Below are positions 17,105 through 27,720 of a stretch of DNA of 64,000 nt, in pieces. The DNA is from Flavimaribacter sediminis (GTDB lineage: Bacteria > Pseudomonadota > Alphaproteobacteria > Rhizobiales > Rhizobiaceae), in contig NZ_JAICBX010000003.1 in assembly GCF_019492055.1 (NCBI RefSeq), forward strand, positions 1-64,000. The letters run 5' to 3'. A model generated the notes under the pieces. The model was not told the DNA's origin. It did not search any database and was given only the letters and a program-made list of their open reading frames with translations. The translations under genes were made by a program, and so were the position numbers. Each line of letters opens with the position of its first letter. The first letter of the stretch is position 1.

Positions 17105-18870
17105 CAGGCCGCCTCGGCCTGCGGTGAGACCGCGTGAAGGCGGTCCTTCTCGAGAAGTCCGCCGGCCCGCAGAAGAGCAGCGAAACGGCCATTGTTGCGA
17201 GCGGCAAGGTCCGTAAACGATCCCGTTTCGATGATTTGCCCCTTGTCCATGAAGATCACGAGATCGGCGTCGCAAACGGTCGAAAGCCTGTGGGCGATGA
17301 TGAACGTCGTGCGGTTCGCCCGCAACCTGTCGATGGCGTCCTTCACCTCCCGCTCGGTTTCGACGTCAAGCGCGCTGGTGGCCTCGTCGAGCACGAGTAT
17401 GGGCGCGTCTTTCAGCACGGCGCGGGCGATGGCGATGCGCTGCCGCTCGCCGCCTGAAAGCTGCCCGCCGCGCTCGCCGACCACCGTGTCGTACCCGTCA
17501 CGCTTGGCGAGGATGAAATCCTGCGCAGCCGCGGCAGTGGCGGCTTGGTGGATTTCGGCGTAGCCGGCGTCGCTGCGTCCAAGACGGATGTTCTGCTCGA
17601 TCGACCGGTTGAGAAGGCCGGCGTCCTGAAAAACGGTGGCGATCTGCGCGCGAAGCGACCTTCTGGTAATCGTGCGCGTGTCGATGCCGTCGATGCGGAT
17701 TACGCCCTTGTCGGGATCGAAGACACGCTGCAGGAGGTTGATGAGCGTGGTCTTGCCCGCGCCGGTTGGTCCGACGATCGCCACCGTCTGGCCCGCCGGA
17801 ACTTCGAAACTGACGTCGCGCACGCCGTCCTGACTATCTGGAAACCTGAACGAAACATCTTCAAAGGAAATGTGGCCCTTGAGGGATTCGACCTCCCGGC
17901 TGGCGGAGTCCTGACGCTCTCCCACGGCGTCCTGCAGCGCAAAGAAAGGCTCCAGCCTGGCGCGGGACTCGAACACCTGGTTGACGAAGGCGGTGATCTG
18001 GTCGAGACGGCCGATCAGCAGTGTCGCAAAGCCCGTGAAGGCTACGATATCCCCGATACGCAACTCGCCGCTCTGAACGAGGAAGGAGCCGATCAGCAGC
18101 ACGATCATCATCGAGATCGTGGCCGACAGTCTCTGCAGGGCGCTTGCCAACGCCCACCAGTTGAGCACGGGAAACTGCGCATCGATCAGGTCGGCCGTAT
18201 AGCGGCGAAGCGCTTCGGCCTCCTGCGCCACGCGGCCATAGGACTGCAGGACGGAGATGTTGGAGATCGTGTCGCTGACGTGGGAAAACACCTGGTGATG
18301 GTGGCTCTCGACCTGCGCCTGGCCCGCCTTGGTGTTTGTCATGACGATATGGTTGATCAGGACATAGGAGGCGCCCAGACCGAATAGGACGATCGCCATG
18401 CGCCAGTCCATACCTATCGCCGTCGGCACGAGCAACACCAGGGTAACGGCGGTCGCCAGATGCTGACGCATGAATTCGAGCCAGAGGGAAAACAGTGTTT
18501 CGGACGCCCGCAGCAAGGTGTGCAGCACATGCGAAGTGCCGTGGCGATGATGCCAGGCGAGCGGCATGGTCATGATAGACTCGAAGGAATCGGTGAGAAC
18601 TTCAACCCGGCGCTTGTGCGCAAGCCGGTCGGCCTCGCGCGACACCACAACAACAGCGACAATGCTGGCACCGCCGAGCGCGGCCCAGCCCGCCATGCGC
18701 AGGAAAAGATTTTCCTTGAGGGATATCGCCTCGATGATATTGCCGAACAGGATGGGTTCGGCAATCAGGATGACGGCCAGGGCGCAGTTGGAGATACATA
18801 TGCCCGCCACCTTCCACCGCTCGGTAAAAAGCGCAGCCATCGAACGCAGATATATCGCTAACAGAGACAA
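17104..18870 (-). CDS. ndvA: cyclic beta-1,2-glucan ABC exporter (NdvA/ChvA)
   Basis: 588-residue half-transporter: six-helix membrane domain (residues about 1-310) and C-terminal ATPase with Walker A GPTGAGKTT near 373, signature LSGGERQRIAIARA, Walker B ILVLDEATSALD and the H-loop IIAHRLST. Length and the opening MSLLAIYLRSMAALF match the NdvA/ChvA/Cgt exporters. The start is a TTG at 18870, supported by AGGAG five bases upstream and by the family N-terminus; the ATG at 18840 would remove the first ten residues. It moves cyclic beta-1,2-glucan made by NdvB into the periplasm. It is 158 bp downstream of ndvB and overlaps opgC by 4 bp. Confidence 0.93.
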   Translation of the reverse strand: MSLLAIYLRSMAALFTERWKVAGICISNCALAVILIAEPILFGNIIEAISLKENLFLRMAGWAALGGASIVAVVVVSREADRLAHKRRVEVLTDSFESIMTMPLAWHHRHGTSHVLHTLLRASETLFSLWLEFMRQHLATAVTLVLLVPTAIGMDWRMAIVLFGLGASYVLINHIVMTNTKAGQAQVESHHHQVFSHVSDTISNISVLQSYGRVAQEAEALRRYTADLIDAQFPVLNWWALASALQRLSATISMMIVLLIGSFLVQSGELRIGDIVAFTGFATLLIGRLDQITAFVNQVFESRARLEPFFALQDAVGERQDSASREVESLKGHISFEDVSFRFPDSQDGVRDVSFEVPAGQTVAIVGPTGAGKTTLINLLQRVFDPDKGVIRIDGIDTRTITRRSLRAQIATVFQDAGLLNRSIEQNIRLGRSDAGYAEIHQAATAAAAQDFILAKRDGYDTVVGERGGQLSGGERQRIAIARAVLKDAPILVLDEATSALDVETEREVKDAIDRLRANRTTFIIAHRLSTVCDADLVIFMDKGQIIETGSFTDLAARNNGRFAALLRAGGLLEKDRLHAVSPQAEAA

Positions 18871-18930
18871 GAAGACTCCTGATGTTCAGCCAAGGGGGTC
18901 GCCTTGCCCCTTGAAGACAGTGCACGGGGT

Positions 18931-18964
18931 AAAAACGGGCAAATTGCGGATGAGTTGCCGCAAT
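18931..18964 (-). terminator. possible terminator/attenuator between ndvB and ndvA
   Basis: On the minus strand ATTGCGG (18964-18958) pairs perfectly with CCGCAAT (18949-18943) across an 8-nt loop. A run of five T residues appears a few bases later (18935-18931). A second hairpin (AAGGGG/CCCCTT, 18912-18892) follows nearer to ndvA. The stem-to-T distance is long, so partial termination or mRNA processing is as likely as full termination. Confidence 0.35.
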
Positions 18965-19028
18965 GCGGCTACAATTATTTCGCAGCGCAGTAATTCGACG
19001 TGAACGCGAGCACGCGCGTAAGGTTTTA

Positions 19029-22000
19029 TTATTGCAACAGTTTCAGCCGCGGTGACCTTGATGGCCTGCTGGTTTTCGATGCACGCGGCACGAATATCCT
19101 GACTTCGTGCAGTCCGTCCGTCAGGGGTACGGCCCCCCGCGTGTCGGTTCCGTTGAAAATCAGACCCGCTTTGTCGCCGTGATGCATCTCGATGTTGTAA
19201 CGGGCTTCGCCGATCCTCAGCGTCACGGAACACTGCTCCCAGTGCGACGGCAGGCGCGGATCGATGTGCAAACGATCGCCTTCCCGGCGAATCCCGAGGA
19301 TCGCCTCGACGGCCGCGCGATACAGCCATCCGGCAGATCCCGTGTACCAGGTCCAGCCGCCTCGACCGCCTTTTTCCGCCCCCGAATAGACATCGGCCGC
19401 AACCACATAGGGTTCGACCCGGTACCGATCGGCTGCTTTCTCGTCGAGCGCATGATTGACCGGATTAAGCATGGAAAAAGCGCGCCAGGCGTCATCGACC
19501 CGCCCCATCTGAGCAAGCGCCATGACCATCCATATGGCGGCGTGGGTGTATTGCCCGCCATTTTCACGAACGCCGGGCGGATAGTTCTTGATGTAGCCCG
19601 GATCCTTGTCGGTGTTTTCAAAAGGCGGCGTGAACAGTTTGATGATTTGATCGTTGTCATCGAAGAGCATGTCCAAAACGCAGTTAACGGCGCTTTCCGT
19701 CTTGTCGCTGTCGCCACCGCCTGAAAGGACCGCCCAGGACTGTGCGATGGAATCGATGCGGCATTCGTCGGAATGCCGGGATCCGAGCGGCGTTCCATCA
19801 TCGAAACTGCCGCGCCGGTACCACTCGCCGTCCCATCCGTTCTCGTTGAGCGCCGTCTGAAGACCATCCGCGTGAGAAAGCCAGGCGCGCGCCCTCTGGC
19901 TGTCATCACGGCTTTCGGCGATCGGCGCAAACTCCCGCAACGTTTTCAGCAGGAACCAGCCGAGCCAGACGCTCTCGCCGCGCCCGTTCTCGCCGACCCG
20001 GTTCATGCCGTCGTTCCAGTCGCCGCCGAGGATCAGCGGAATGCCGTTGTCGCCGGTTCGGCTCACCGCGAGATCGAGCGCCCTGGCGCAGTGCTCGTAG
20101 AGACTCGCTTTTTCGTCCGACGTGTCCGGCTCGAAAAACCGGTCATGTTCGCCGTCGTTCAGTTCGGGCCCTTCGAGGAAGGCGATTTTCTCTTCGAGAA
20201 TTCCGTCGTCGCCGGTGACGTGGATATAGTGCCGCGTCCCGTAGCCGAGCCAGACGACGTCGTCGGAGATCATTGTCCGCACGCCTGCGCCGTTGCCCGG
20301 CAGCCACCAGTGCTGCACATCGCCTTCCCGGAACTGCCGCCCGGCCGCATTGATGATTTGAGTTCGCGCCAGTTGCGGATCCTGCAGCAGCAGCGCAAGC
20401 GTGTCCTGCAACTGGTCGCGGAAGCCGAAAGCGCCGCTGGCCTGATAGAAGGCGGACCGCGCCGTGATGCGGCACGCGACGCTCTGGTAGGGCAACCAGA
20501 CATTGACCATCGCGTCGAAGGCCGGGTCCGGAGACGAGACCTGCAGCGTTTCTCCGAACTCCTCCCATCGCCCGCGGTTGTCGGAAAGCCTCTCATCGAA
20601 ATCCCGATCCAGGTGTTCGCGCGCCAGGGACACGGCTTCCTCATCCGAACCGGCGTCGCCGGTCACGAATAAAACATCCACCGTTTCGCCGGGTCGAATT
20701 TCCAGATCGCAGGCGATCGCCGCGCAAGGATCGCGGCCCGCCTCTATTGTTCCGGTCAGATCGTTGCCGCGCAGCACAGTAAGCGGCGCCGTGGTTGCGC
20801 CGCCCCGGCCGAGAAATTCCGTGCGATCGGCCGTCACCGATTGCCAGCGCGCATTGCTCGCCATGAAAGCCACCCGATCGCCGTAGTCGATGTGATATGG
20901 ATTGCGGGCGGTCAGCACGCGATTTTCCAGATCGAAACCCGGTATGACGAAGGCAGCGGCCTTGTTCCGATTGTTGCCAAGCAGCCATTCGCAGTAAGCG
21001 TAAATTCTGAATCGTCTCTGTCGGTCGCCCGCATTGCCGAGCTTCAGGCGTTGCGCCTTGACCGGCGCAGCCGCGTCGACAAGCTGCGTCAGTTCCGCCG
21101 TGATGTCTCCCCGCGTCGCCTCGAATTGCGACACGCCGCGTGAATGGCGCGCGCGATACGCGATCGCCGGATCGCGCAATACGCATGCGAGCGGCGAAAA
21201 CGCCTCATGCGTGTCAAGATCGTGCACATAGACGGCCTCGCCCGGCCGGTTCGTCACAGGATCGTTGGACCAGGGCGTCAGCTGGAAATCGCGGCTGTTT
21301 CTGCTCCAGGTAAAGGAGGCGCCCTCGGCCGAGCTGTGGAAGCCGAAGGACGGATTGGCGACGACATTGATCCAGGGATGCGGCGTCACGCGATCGCCGG
21401 TGAGTTGCACAACATAGTTGCGACCGCCATCGTCGAAGCCGCCGTAGCCGTTCCAGAATTCAACGTAGGGAGGCGTGACCGCTGTATCCTGATCCTTGAC
21501 AGCGACGTCGGACACGGCGCGCCTTGCCGCCTCCGGCCATACCTCGTCGCGAACCGCCGTCAGTTCCGCCCGCTCGATCTGGTCGAGAATGGTGCCGTTG
21601 CGCGTATGCATGACGACGCGCGCCGAGGCGATCAGCGTTCCATAGGAACTCGCATCGGCAAGGTCGCGTCGAACCGTGAAGATATGCTGTCGCGGCCCGA
21701 ATTCCCGACCCCGCGCGCGGGCGTTGTCGCATAGAAGTTCGATCGCGTTCTGCAGATCCTGCACGTAGGAGGAGGCCTGTTCATTGACGATAACGAGATC
21801 CGCTAACAGACCGTGTGCGCGCAGATATTCCTGCATCCTCAACGCGGAGGCGACGATCTCGATGTCCGCCTCGTCGCCGATGCGCAACGCGAATATCGGG
21901 AAGTCTCCGGAAATCGACAGCGGCCAGAGCGTGGACTGCGGACCAAGGCGCTCGGCGATCGTCTCGGGCTGCGCGCGCAGCACCGGATCGGGATAGAGGA

Positions 22001-25000
22001 GATACCTCGCCAGTTTCTGAACGCCGGCGGCCTCCGACAGACTGAGCCCGACATGCCGGACCTGCACCTGCGAGCGGGTCCAGGCGAGCATCGCCTGGCG
22101 CTGGAATACGTCCGAATATCGAAAGCGACGGATCTCGCCTTCGATATCATCGCGGTTGGCTGCAACCACGGTCCAGAAGCTCAGCGAAACCTTCTTGCGC
22201 GCCGGAACCCGCACCATGCAGCGCAAAGCCATGACCGGGTCCATGACATGGCCGGCGTTCCCCGACAGCGTCGCGCCCGGATCGAAGGCGGCTGCGGTGT
22301 CGATCGACCGGCCCCGGCCGATGAAGGCCCGGCGGTCTGTTTCGGCCTCCAGATCACGCGCCACGCCGGCTCCGCAGGTCATGAAATGAGCGAGCGCGAT
22401 CGACGGATCGCTGTCAGAGCGCTTCCTTCGCGTCGCATAGACGACTTTGTCCTGTCCGTCGATTTCCGTCTTCACGAACATCTTCGAAAACGCCGGATGC
22501 GCGCTGTCGGCGGCTTCGAAGGCAAGGGCGACTTCGGCGAATGAGGTCAGTTCGATATGACGCTCTTCCTGGCCGTCGTTGATGAGCGTTATGCGGCGCA
22601 CTTCGCCATTGGCCTCGCCAAGCACGATGCACTCCGTTTCCGACCTGAAGTCGCCGACGGTCTTGAAAAACGTCGCCTTGTCCTCGCAGAAGAACGCTCT
22701 GGCCTTCTCGCCTTCGATACGTTTCGGCTCTGCGGTCGCGGACCACCACGCGCCCGTGTCGACGTCTCTGAGGAATATGAAGGTCCCGCTTCGATCTTCT
22801 GTCGGATCGGCCGACCAGCGGGTGACGGAAATCTCGTCGGCGCGGCTGTAGCCGGTTCCCGCCGCGGTCACCATGACATGATAGTGCCCGTTCGACATCA
22901 GGTTGACGGCGCGGGACGCATTGAGCGGGTTTTCGATCAACCGTGAATCCGGGCGATCGTCGACCACGGCCGGCTTCACCTGCTCGCTCGCCTCGCTGCG
23001 GATCGGCGCGGGCGGAATGATGCGCGGCGCCTTTTCTTGCAGCAGCAGTTCCGCGGCTTCAATCACCGGGTCGCCATGAAACCGGTCGCGCATGCGGCCT
23101 TCGAACACCACATTGGCGACCGCGACGATGGACATGCCATGATGGTGCGCCATGAAATTGCGAACCACCGCGCAATCGTGGCCCTCGGGCACCCGGCCCG
23201 GCGTAAAATCCACCGCGTCGTGGTAGCCGTAGCGGCCCAGCGCTCCGAGTTTTTTCAAACGCTTCAGATTGGCGACCGCCTCGGCCGGCCGGAACTGCGC
23301 CGCAAGCAAACTGGCGTACGGCGCGATCACCACGTCCTGGCCGAGCCCGCGCTTGAGACCTAATCCGGGCACGCCGAAATTCGTGTACTGATAGGTCATC
23401 TGCGTGTCGCGAGCATTGTAGGCCGCTTCCGAGACGCCCCAAGGTATGCTCTTCGATCGTCCATAAGCGATCTGCTTGCGGATGATCAGATGCGAGGACT
23501 GGTCGAGGACGCCGCCGAGCGGTTCCTTCATGACGAGCGGAGGCATGAGGTATTCGAACATCGAGCCGGACCAGGACAGAAGCGCCGCGGAGAAACCGAT
23601 TTCGGTGACTGAGCGTCCAAGCCGCAGCCAGTGTTCCGTCGGAACGTCCCCTTTTGCGATCGCAAACAGGCTGGCGAGCCGCGCTTCTGATGCGAGAAGG
23701 TCGTAGCAGGATTCGTCCAGCTGCTGTTCTGCGACGCGAAATCCGATCGACAAAAGCTTGCGCTCGCTGTTCAGCAGGAACGAGAAATCCATGCCGAGGG
23801 CGAAATTGCGCGCCCGCTCGCCGATGCCGAGAAGCCGGCTGCGCAGGCTCGCCGTACCGGCGCCCTCCAGATGTGCGTCGGCGAGGTGCGAGCGACAGGC
23901 TTTCTCGAGCTTGTTCGCCCAGAGCACGATCGTCTCGCTGTCGGCGTTGCGGATTTCCTCGTTGAGACCGCCCGCGAGATTCTTGATGTCCACGGCGATC
24001 ACCGTCAGGTCGATGGTCCGGAACGTCGCCGTTTCCGGCTCGTTGATCATGGTGCGAACGGAGCGCCGCATGCCTTCCAGCCGCTCGCGCATGCGCTGTC
24101 GCAATGGTCGCAGAGAGCGCCGTTCGTCCGGCAATGCTTCGTGCTGATCCTCAAGTACAGAGAGCACATCCAGAATGCCGCGGAAATCGCCCTGTGTGTG
24201 CGCGGCCGGCGCGTCGGCCCAGTGTCGGCAGGCCGAGGCCACGGCGAGCAGGTGTCCGGCCAGATTTCCGCTGTCCACCGCAGAAATGTATTGTGGCTGT
24301 AGCGGCTGAAGGGTCTCGATGTCGTACCAGTTGTATGTGTGGCCGCGATATCGCTCGAGCTTTTCGAGCGACGCCATCGTCTGCTCCAGCCTCTCGATGG
24401 TTTCGGTAAGACTGATCCAGCCGAAGTCGCGCGCCGAGACGATCGACAGGAAATAGAGCCCGATGTTGGTCGGCGAGGTTCTTGGCGCGACGACAGGAGA
24501 CGGCGTCTCCTGGAAATTGTCCGGCGGCAGAAAGTTGTGCTCTTCGGTCACGAAGGTCTCGAAATAGAGCCACGTTCGCCGCGCAATGTTTCGGAGCGCC
24601 TCGCCGTCCTCCGGGCGCAACGTCAGACGATCGTCGCTTTCGGCGGAGCGGCTGATGAGCCATGCGATCGCCGGCGAGGCGAACCAGATCAGCGCGAAGA
24701 CTACGGCGATCGCCGCGCCGGATGATCCGAAAGCGAACGGTATCGCCAGTCCGGCCGCGCCAACAATCAGCGCGCCCCACATGGATTGATAGTGAGCCGA
24801 CACGGAGCGCGTTCCGGACCGCGCCACCTGCGAGGCGGTGCGCCATTCCAGGAGAAGCTTGCGACTGAAGAAGACGCGGTGCAGCGTTCGCGCGATCGCG
24901 TCGCCCATGGACCAGGCCATGTGCGCCATCAGCGCCAGACGCATCGCCACCTGCGCCGTTCCCATTGCGAAACTTCGGCCGAAGGAAGCCAGATAGCTTC

Positions 25001-27560
25001 GCGGCGTCATTTCCATGGTGCGCGGCATGAAGGCGTCGATGACGCCGAGGGTCAGCGAGAAGAACACGGTGACAATCAGGAAAAGCTGCCACACAGCCGC
25101 CGACGCGAATGGCAGCAGGCTCCAGCCAGCCACGGACGCAGCAGTCCACGTGATCGGCATCAGCGACCGGCGCAGATTGTCAATCATCTTCCAGCGCGAG
25201 AGGCCGGGCAGCTTCGAGCGCGGGCTGAAAATCCAGTGCAGGAGTTGCCAGTCGCCACGCGCCCAGCGGTGGTGGCGCGAAGCGTCGACGAGGTAGCGCG
25301 TGGGATAATCCTCGATCAGTTCGATGTCCGACACCAGGGCGGCGCGGGCATAGGCGCCTTCCAGCAGATCATGGCTGAGGATGGTGTTTTCGGGTATCTT
25401 CCGCCTCAAGGCCGCCTCGAAGGCGTCGATGTGATAGAGCCCCTTGCCCGTGAAACTGCCCTCGCGAAACAGGTCCTGATAGACGTCGGACACGGTGAAG
25501 ACATAGGGGTCGATGCCCCTGCCTTCGGAAAAGATCCGCTGGAAGAAGGACGCCTCGTCGCCGGTCGTAAGCGACGGCGTGACGCGCGGCTGCAATATGC
25601 CGTATCCGGAAGTTATGCGCCCGGACGCCTGATCGATGACCGGCCGGTTGAGCGGATGTTCGAGTTTGCCCACAAGCCGGTGCACGGCGTCCCGCGTCAT
25701 GCGGGTGTCGGCGTCCACCGTCATGACATATTTGACGTCGTCCGGAAGCGGATCGTTGGGTGGAAAGAACGTCGTCTCGACATCGCCCCGCAACAACGCA
25801 TTGAGTTCGTGCAGCTTGCCGCGCTTGCGCTCCCAGCCCATCCAGCAGCCCTCGGACGGGTTTTTCAACCGGTGGCGATGCAGCAGGAAAAAGCGCACAT
25901 GTTGCGATTTAGGGTAACGGGCGTTTAGCCCGGCGATCATCATGCGGGCGTAATCGAGCAGTTGGTCGTCGCGGTCGGAGCGTTCTACAGCGCTGTCCGG
26001 CCAGTCCGACAGCAGCGCAAAATGAATTTCGCCATCCGCGTTGGAAAGATAGTGAACCTCGAGATTGTGAACCGCATCGTCGACATCGTCGCGCGTCGCG
26101 AGGATCACCGGCATCGCGACCATCGTGCGCGCATCGGCCGGAATTCCCGACTTGAATTCGTAGGCGATCAGTCGCTTCGGTTCGACGAACAGCGCCACCA
26201 GCGTATTGAAGAGACCCAGCGCCGCCTCGCTGGCCGGCAATGCGACAGCCAGGCAAAGCAGGAAGATCGCCACTGCCGGAATGCCCGTTTGGCCGAGTAT
26301 AAGCGCCGTAACGGCGACAATGATCGCGGTGAAGAGAACAACCGGGACCACCATGGCCGGCCATCCGACGGCGCGGATGAACCGCAGCAGTCTGTCGGCG
26401 CGCGGCGCGCTGTATCCAATGCTCCGTTCGAACGGAACGCGCATTCGGCCGACGAGGGCGCAACCGATCTCGACGCTGCTATCCGATTCCCTCTTGTCCT
26501 CGACATAGGCGATCGCCTGGCTCGCAACATCGAATTCGCCCTTGCCGGATCGCTTGGCTAGCTTTTCGATGGTTTTGCGATAGACATTGCGCGAGGGCGC
26601 ATCAAGCAGGCCAAAGTTCGTGCGCTCATGCAGCATCCGGTCGATCCGGCTGACCTGCTCGAACCAGCCGACCCAGTCCGTATCGTCGATCAGACGCAAT
26701 CCGCGAATGATGTTGCCTGTGGTGACGTTGCCGCCGGAAAGCACGGCGTGCTCGTCAAGTGTGATCTGCTCGGCGTCGCTGCCGCCGGCCTCGAGCCGCC
26801 CCTCCAGCCAGTCCAGCGCCCGGCTGAACGAGCGCGAGCCGTCACGCAACCGATGCAGCAATTGCGTGGCGAAGCTTCGGTCGAGCGCATGCTCCGCATA
26901 GTCCTTCAGAATATCGACGTCTTCGTCTTCGGGAATTGAGGCCAGCCGGTCGGCGACGTTGTTGGCAAGCTGGCGCAGCGTGCGCGCGCGCTCGACCCTG
27001 AGCGCCAGCCGCCGCAAATTTTCCAGCAACACGAAACGAAGCACGGAGGGAAGCGCCCACAATTCGCCGATCCGGAGCGGCTCCACCTCCTGAAAACCGT
27101 CGACGACCGCCTCGAATCCCTCACGCGACACGGCGCTGTCGGTCTGGGCGACATAGTGCCAGGCGATCGCCAGAACCCGCGGCAGGCGCGCGCCGTCCAG
27201 TTGCGGAAGCTGACGGTAGAAGCGTGGCGGCAGATCTCGGCGAACTTCGCTGATCGCTTCCTCCACGACGTGTGAATTGTCGAGCAGCCAGTTGGCCGCG
27301 GGCGTGATTGTCTCGCCTTGCAGGTTGGCGGCGTTGAGGGTGGCCACGACATCGCCGATGTTGCGCGCGATGACCGAGATGTGGCGGTGTATGTCGAATT
27401 CCGGAACAGGTTCGGCGGGAAACAGGTTTCCGGCGGCCAGCGCCTTGCCGTAATCTCGCAAATCTCCGGAATGCGCGAGTGGAGAGCGTATGGGTTCCTC
27501 GACGCCCCGAATCAACGGGATGCGACCGCTTGCCGACCTGATGTCGGTATGCGCATTCAT
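19029..27560 (-). CDS. ndvB: cyclic beta-1,2-glucan synthase (NdvB/ChvB)
   Basis: Giant 2843-residue inner-membrane enzyme, the length of rhizobial NdvB/ChvB/Cgs. It builds beta-1,2-glucan on itself and cyclises it. The N-terminal region precedes membrane segments near 395-450; the GT84 glycosyltransferase core follows, with the DxD-type VMTVDADTRMT near 613 and the acceptor-site motif RHHRWARGDWQLL near 762, then more membrane segments at about 800-960. The C-terminal half is a GH94-type glycoside phosphorylase module controlling ring size, with the catalytic-type Asp in LGGDWNDGMNRVG near 2512. The product is needed for osmoadaptation, motility and host infection in Hyphomicrobiales. Its weak ribosome site leaves the start slightly uncertain. 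Confidence 0.96.
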   Translation of the reverse strand: MNAHTDIRSASGRIPLIRGVEEPIRSPLAHSGDLRDYGKALAAGNLFPAEPVPEFDIHRHISVIARNIGDVVATLNAANLQGETITPAANWLLDNSHVVEEAISEVRRDLPPRFYRQLPQLDGARLPRVLAIAWHYVAQTDSAVSREGFEAVVDGFQEVEPLRIGELWALPSVLRFVLLENLRRLALRVERARTLRQLANNVADRLASIPEDEDVDILKDYAEHALDRSFATQLLHRLRDGSRSFSRALDWLEGRLEAGGSDAEQITLDEHAVLSGGNVTTGNIIRGLRLIDDTDWVGWFEQVSRIDRMLHERTNFGLLDAPSRNVYRKTIEKLAKRSGKGEFDVASQAIAYVEDKRESDSSVEIGCALVGRMRVPFERSIGYSAPRADRLLRFIRAVGWPAMVVPVVLFTAIIVAVTALILGQTGIPAVAIFLLCLAVALPASEAALGLFNTLVALFVEPKRLIAYEFKSGIPADARTMVAMPVILATRDDVDDAVHNLEVHYLSNADGEIHFALLSDWPDSAVERSDRDDQLLDYARMMIAGLNARYPKSQHVRFFLLHRHRLKNPSEGCWMGWERKRGKLHELNALLRGDVETTFFPPNDPLPDDVKYVMTVDADTRMTRDAVHRLVGKLEHPLNRPVIDQASGRITSGYGILQPRVTPSLTTGDEASFFQRIFSEGRGIDPYVFTVSDVYQDLFREGSFTGKGLYHIDAFEAALRRKIPENTILSHDLLEGAYARAALVSDIELIEDYPTRYLVDASRHHRWARGDWQLLHWIFSPRSKLPGLSRWKMIDNLRRSLMPITWTAASVAGWSLLPFASAAVWQLFLIVTVFFSLTLGVIDAFMPRTMEMTPRSYLASFGRSFAMGTAQVAMRLALMAHMAWSMGDAIARTLHRVFFSRKLLLEWRTASQVARSGTRSVSAHYQSMWGALIVGAAGLAIPFAFGSSGAAIAVVFALIWFASPAIAWLISRSAESDDRLTLRPEDGEALRNIARRTWLYFETFVTEEHNFLPPDNFQETPSPVVAPRTSPTNIGLYFLSIVSARDFGWISLTETIERLEQTMASLEKLERYRGHTYNWYDIETLQPLQPQYISAVDSGNLAGHLLAVASACRHWADAPAAHTQGDFRGILDVLSVLEDQHEALPDERRSLRPLRQRMRERLEGMRRSVRTMINEPETATFRTIDLTVIAVDIKNLAGGLNEEIRNADSETIVLWANKLEKACRSHLADAHLEGAGTASLRSRLLGIGERARNFALGMDFSFLLNSERKLLSIGFRVAEQQLDESCYDLLASEARLASLFAIAKGDVPTEHWLRLGRSVTEIGFSAALLSWSGSMFEYLMPPLVMKEPLGGVLDQSSHLIIRKQIAYGRSKSIPWGVSEAAYNARDTQMTYQYTNFGVPGLGLKRGLGQDVVIAPYASLLAAQFRPAEAVANLKRLKKLGALGRYGYHDAVDFTPGRVPEGHDCAVVRNFMAHHHGMSIVAVANVVFEGRMRDRFHGDPVIEAAELLLQEKAPRIIPPAPIRSEASEQVKPAVVDDRPDSRLIENPLNASRAVNLMSNGHYHVMVTAAGTGYSRADEISVTRWSADPTEDRSGTFIFLRDVDTGAWWSATAEPKRIEGEKARAFFCEDKATFFKTVGDFRSETECIVLGEANGEVRRITLINDGQEERHIELTSFAEVALAFEAADSAHPAFSKMFVKTEIDGQDKVVYATRRKRSDSDPSIALAHFMTCGAGVARDLEAETDRRAFIGRGRSIDTAAAFDPGATLSGNAGHVMDPVMALRCMVRVPARKKVSLSFWTVVAANRDDIEGEIRRFRYSDVFQRQAMLAWTRSQVQVRHVGLSLSEAAGVQKLARYLLYPDPVLRAQPETIAERLGPQSTLWPLSISGDFPIFALRIGDEADIEIVASALRMQEYLRAHGLLADLVIVNEQASSYVQDLQNAIELLCDNARARGREFGPRQHIFTVRRDLADASSYGTLIASARVVMHTRNGTILDQIERAELTAVRDEVWPEAARRAVSDVAVKDQDTAVTPPYVEFWNGYGGFDDGGRNYVVQLTGDRVTPHPWINVVANPSFGFHSSAEGASFTWSRNSRDFQLTPWSNDPVTNRPGEAVYVHDLDTHEAFSPLACVLRDPAIAYRARHSRGVSQFEATRGDITAELTQLVDAAAPVKAQRLKLGNAGDRQRRFRIYAYCEWLLGNNRNKAAAFVIPGFDLENRVLTARNPYHIDYGDRVAFMASNARWQSVTADRTEFLGRGGATTAPLTVLRGNDLTGTIEAGRDPCAAIACDLEIRPGETVDVLFVTGDAGSDEEAVSLAREHLDRDFDERLSDNRGRWEEFGETLQVSSPDPAFDAMVNVWLPYQSVACRITARSAFYQASGAFGFRDQLQDTLALLLQDPQLARTQIINAAGRQFREGDVQHWWLPGNGAGVRTMISDDVVWLGYGTRHYIHVTGDDGILEEKIAFLEGPELNDGEHDRFFEPDTSDEKASLYEHCARALDLAVSRTGDNGIPLILGGDWNDGMNRVGENGRGESVWLGWFLLKTLREFAPIAESRDDSQRARAWLSHADGLQTALNENGWDGEWYRRGSFDDGTPLGSRHSDECRIDSIAQSWAVLSGGGDSDKTESAVNCVLDMLFDDNDQIIKLFTPPFENTDKDPGYIKNYPPGVRENGGQYTHAAIWMVMALAQMGRVDDAWRAFSMLNPVNHALDEKAADRYRVEPYVVAADVYSGAEKGGRGGWTWYTGSAGWLYRAAVEAILGIRREGDRLHIDPRLPSHWEQCSVTLRIGEARYNIEMHHGDKAGLIFNGTDTRGAVPLTDGLHEVRIFVPRASKTSRPSRSPRLKLLQ

Positions 27561-27686
27561 GAAAGTTTCATTCGGCTAACCGATGCAAGGGAAGTCACAA
27601 TAACGCAAAAACTACCGAAATGAGCCGAAGTTCCGGCGCCGCGCCACACATTTTGCAGCGCAACGTAACGGACCGTGTCAATCCGC

Positions 27687-27715
27687 TTGATCAATTCCAC
27701 TTTCGCAGAAATAAT
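27687..27715 (+). promoter_or_regulatory. promoter of the FMN riboswitch-ribH unit
   Basis: TTGATC (27687-27692) and AATAAT (27710-27715) are separated by exactly 17 nt. Transcription would start near 27722, right at the first base of the FMN aptamer P1 stem, which is where it should start. Confidence 0.55.
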
Positions 27716-27720
27716 GAGTG

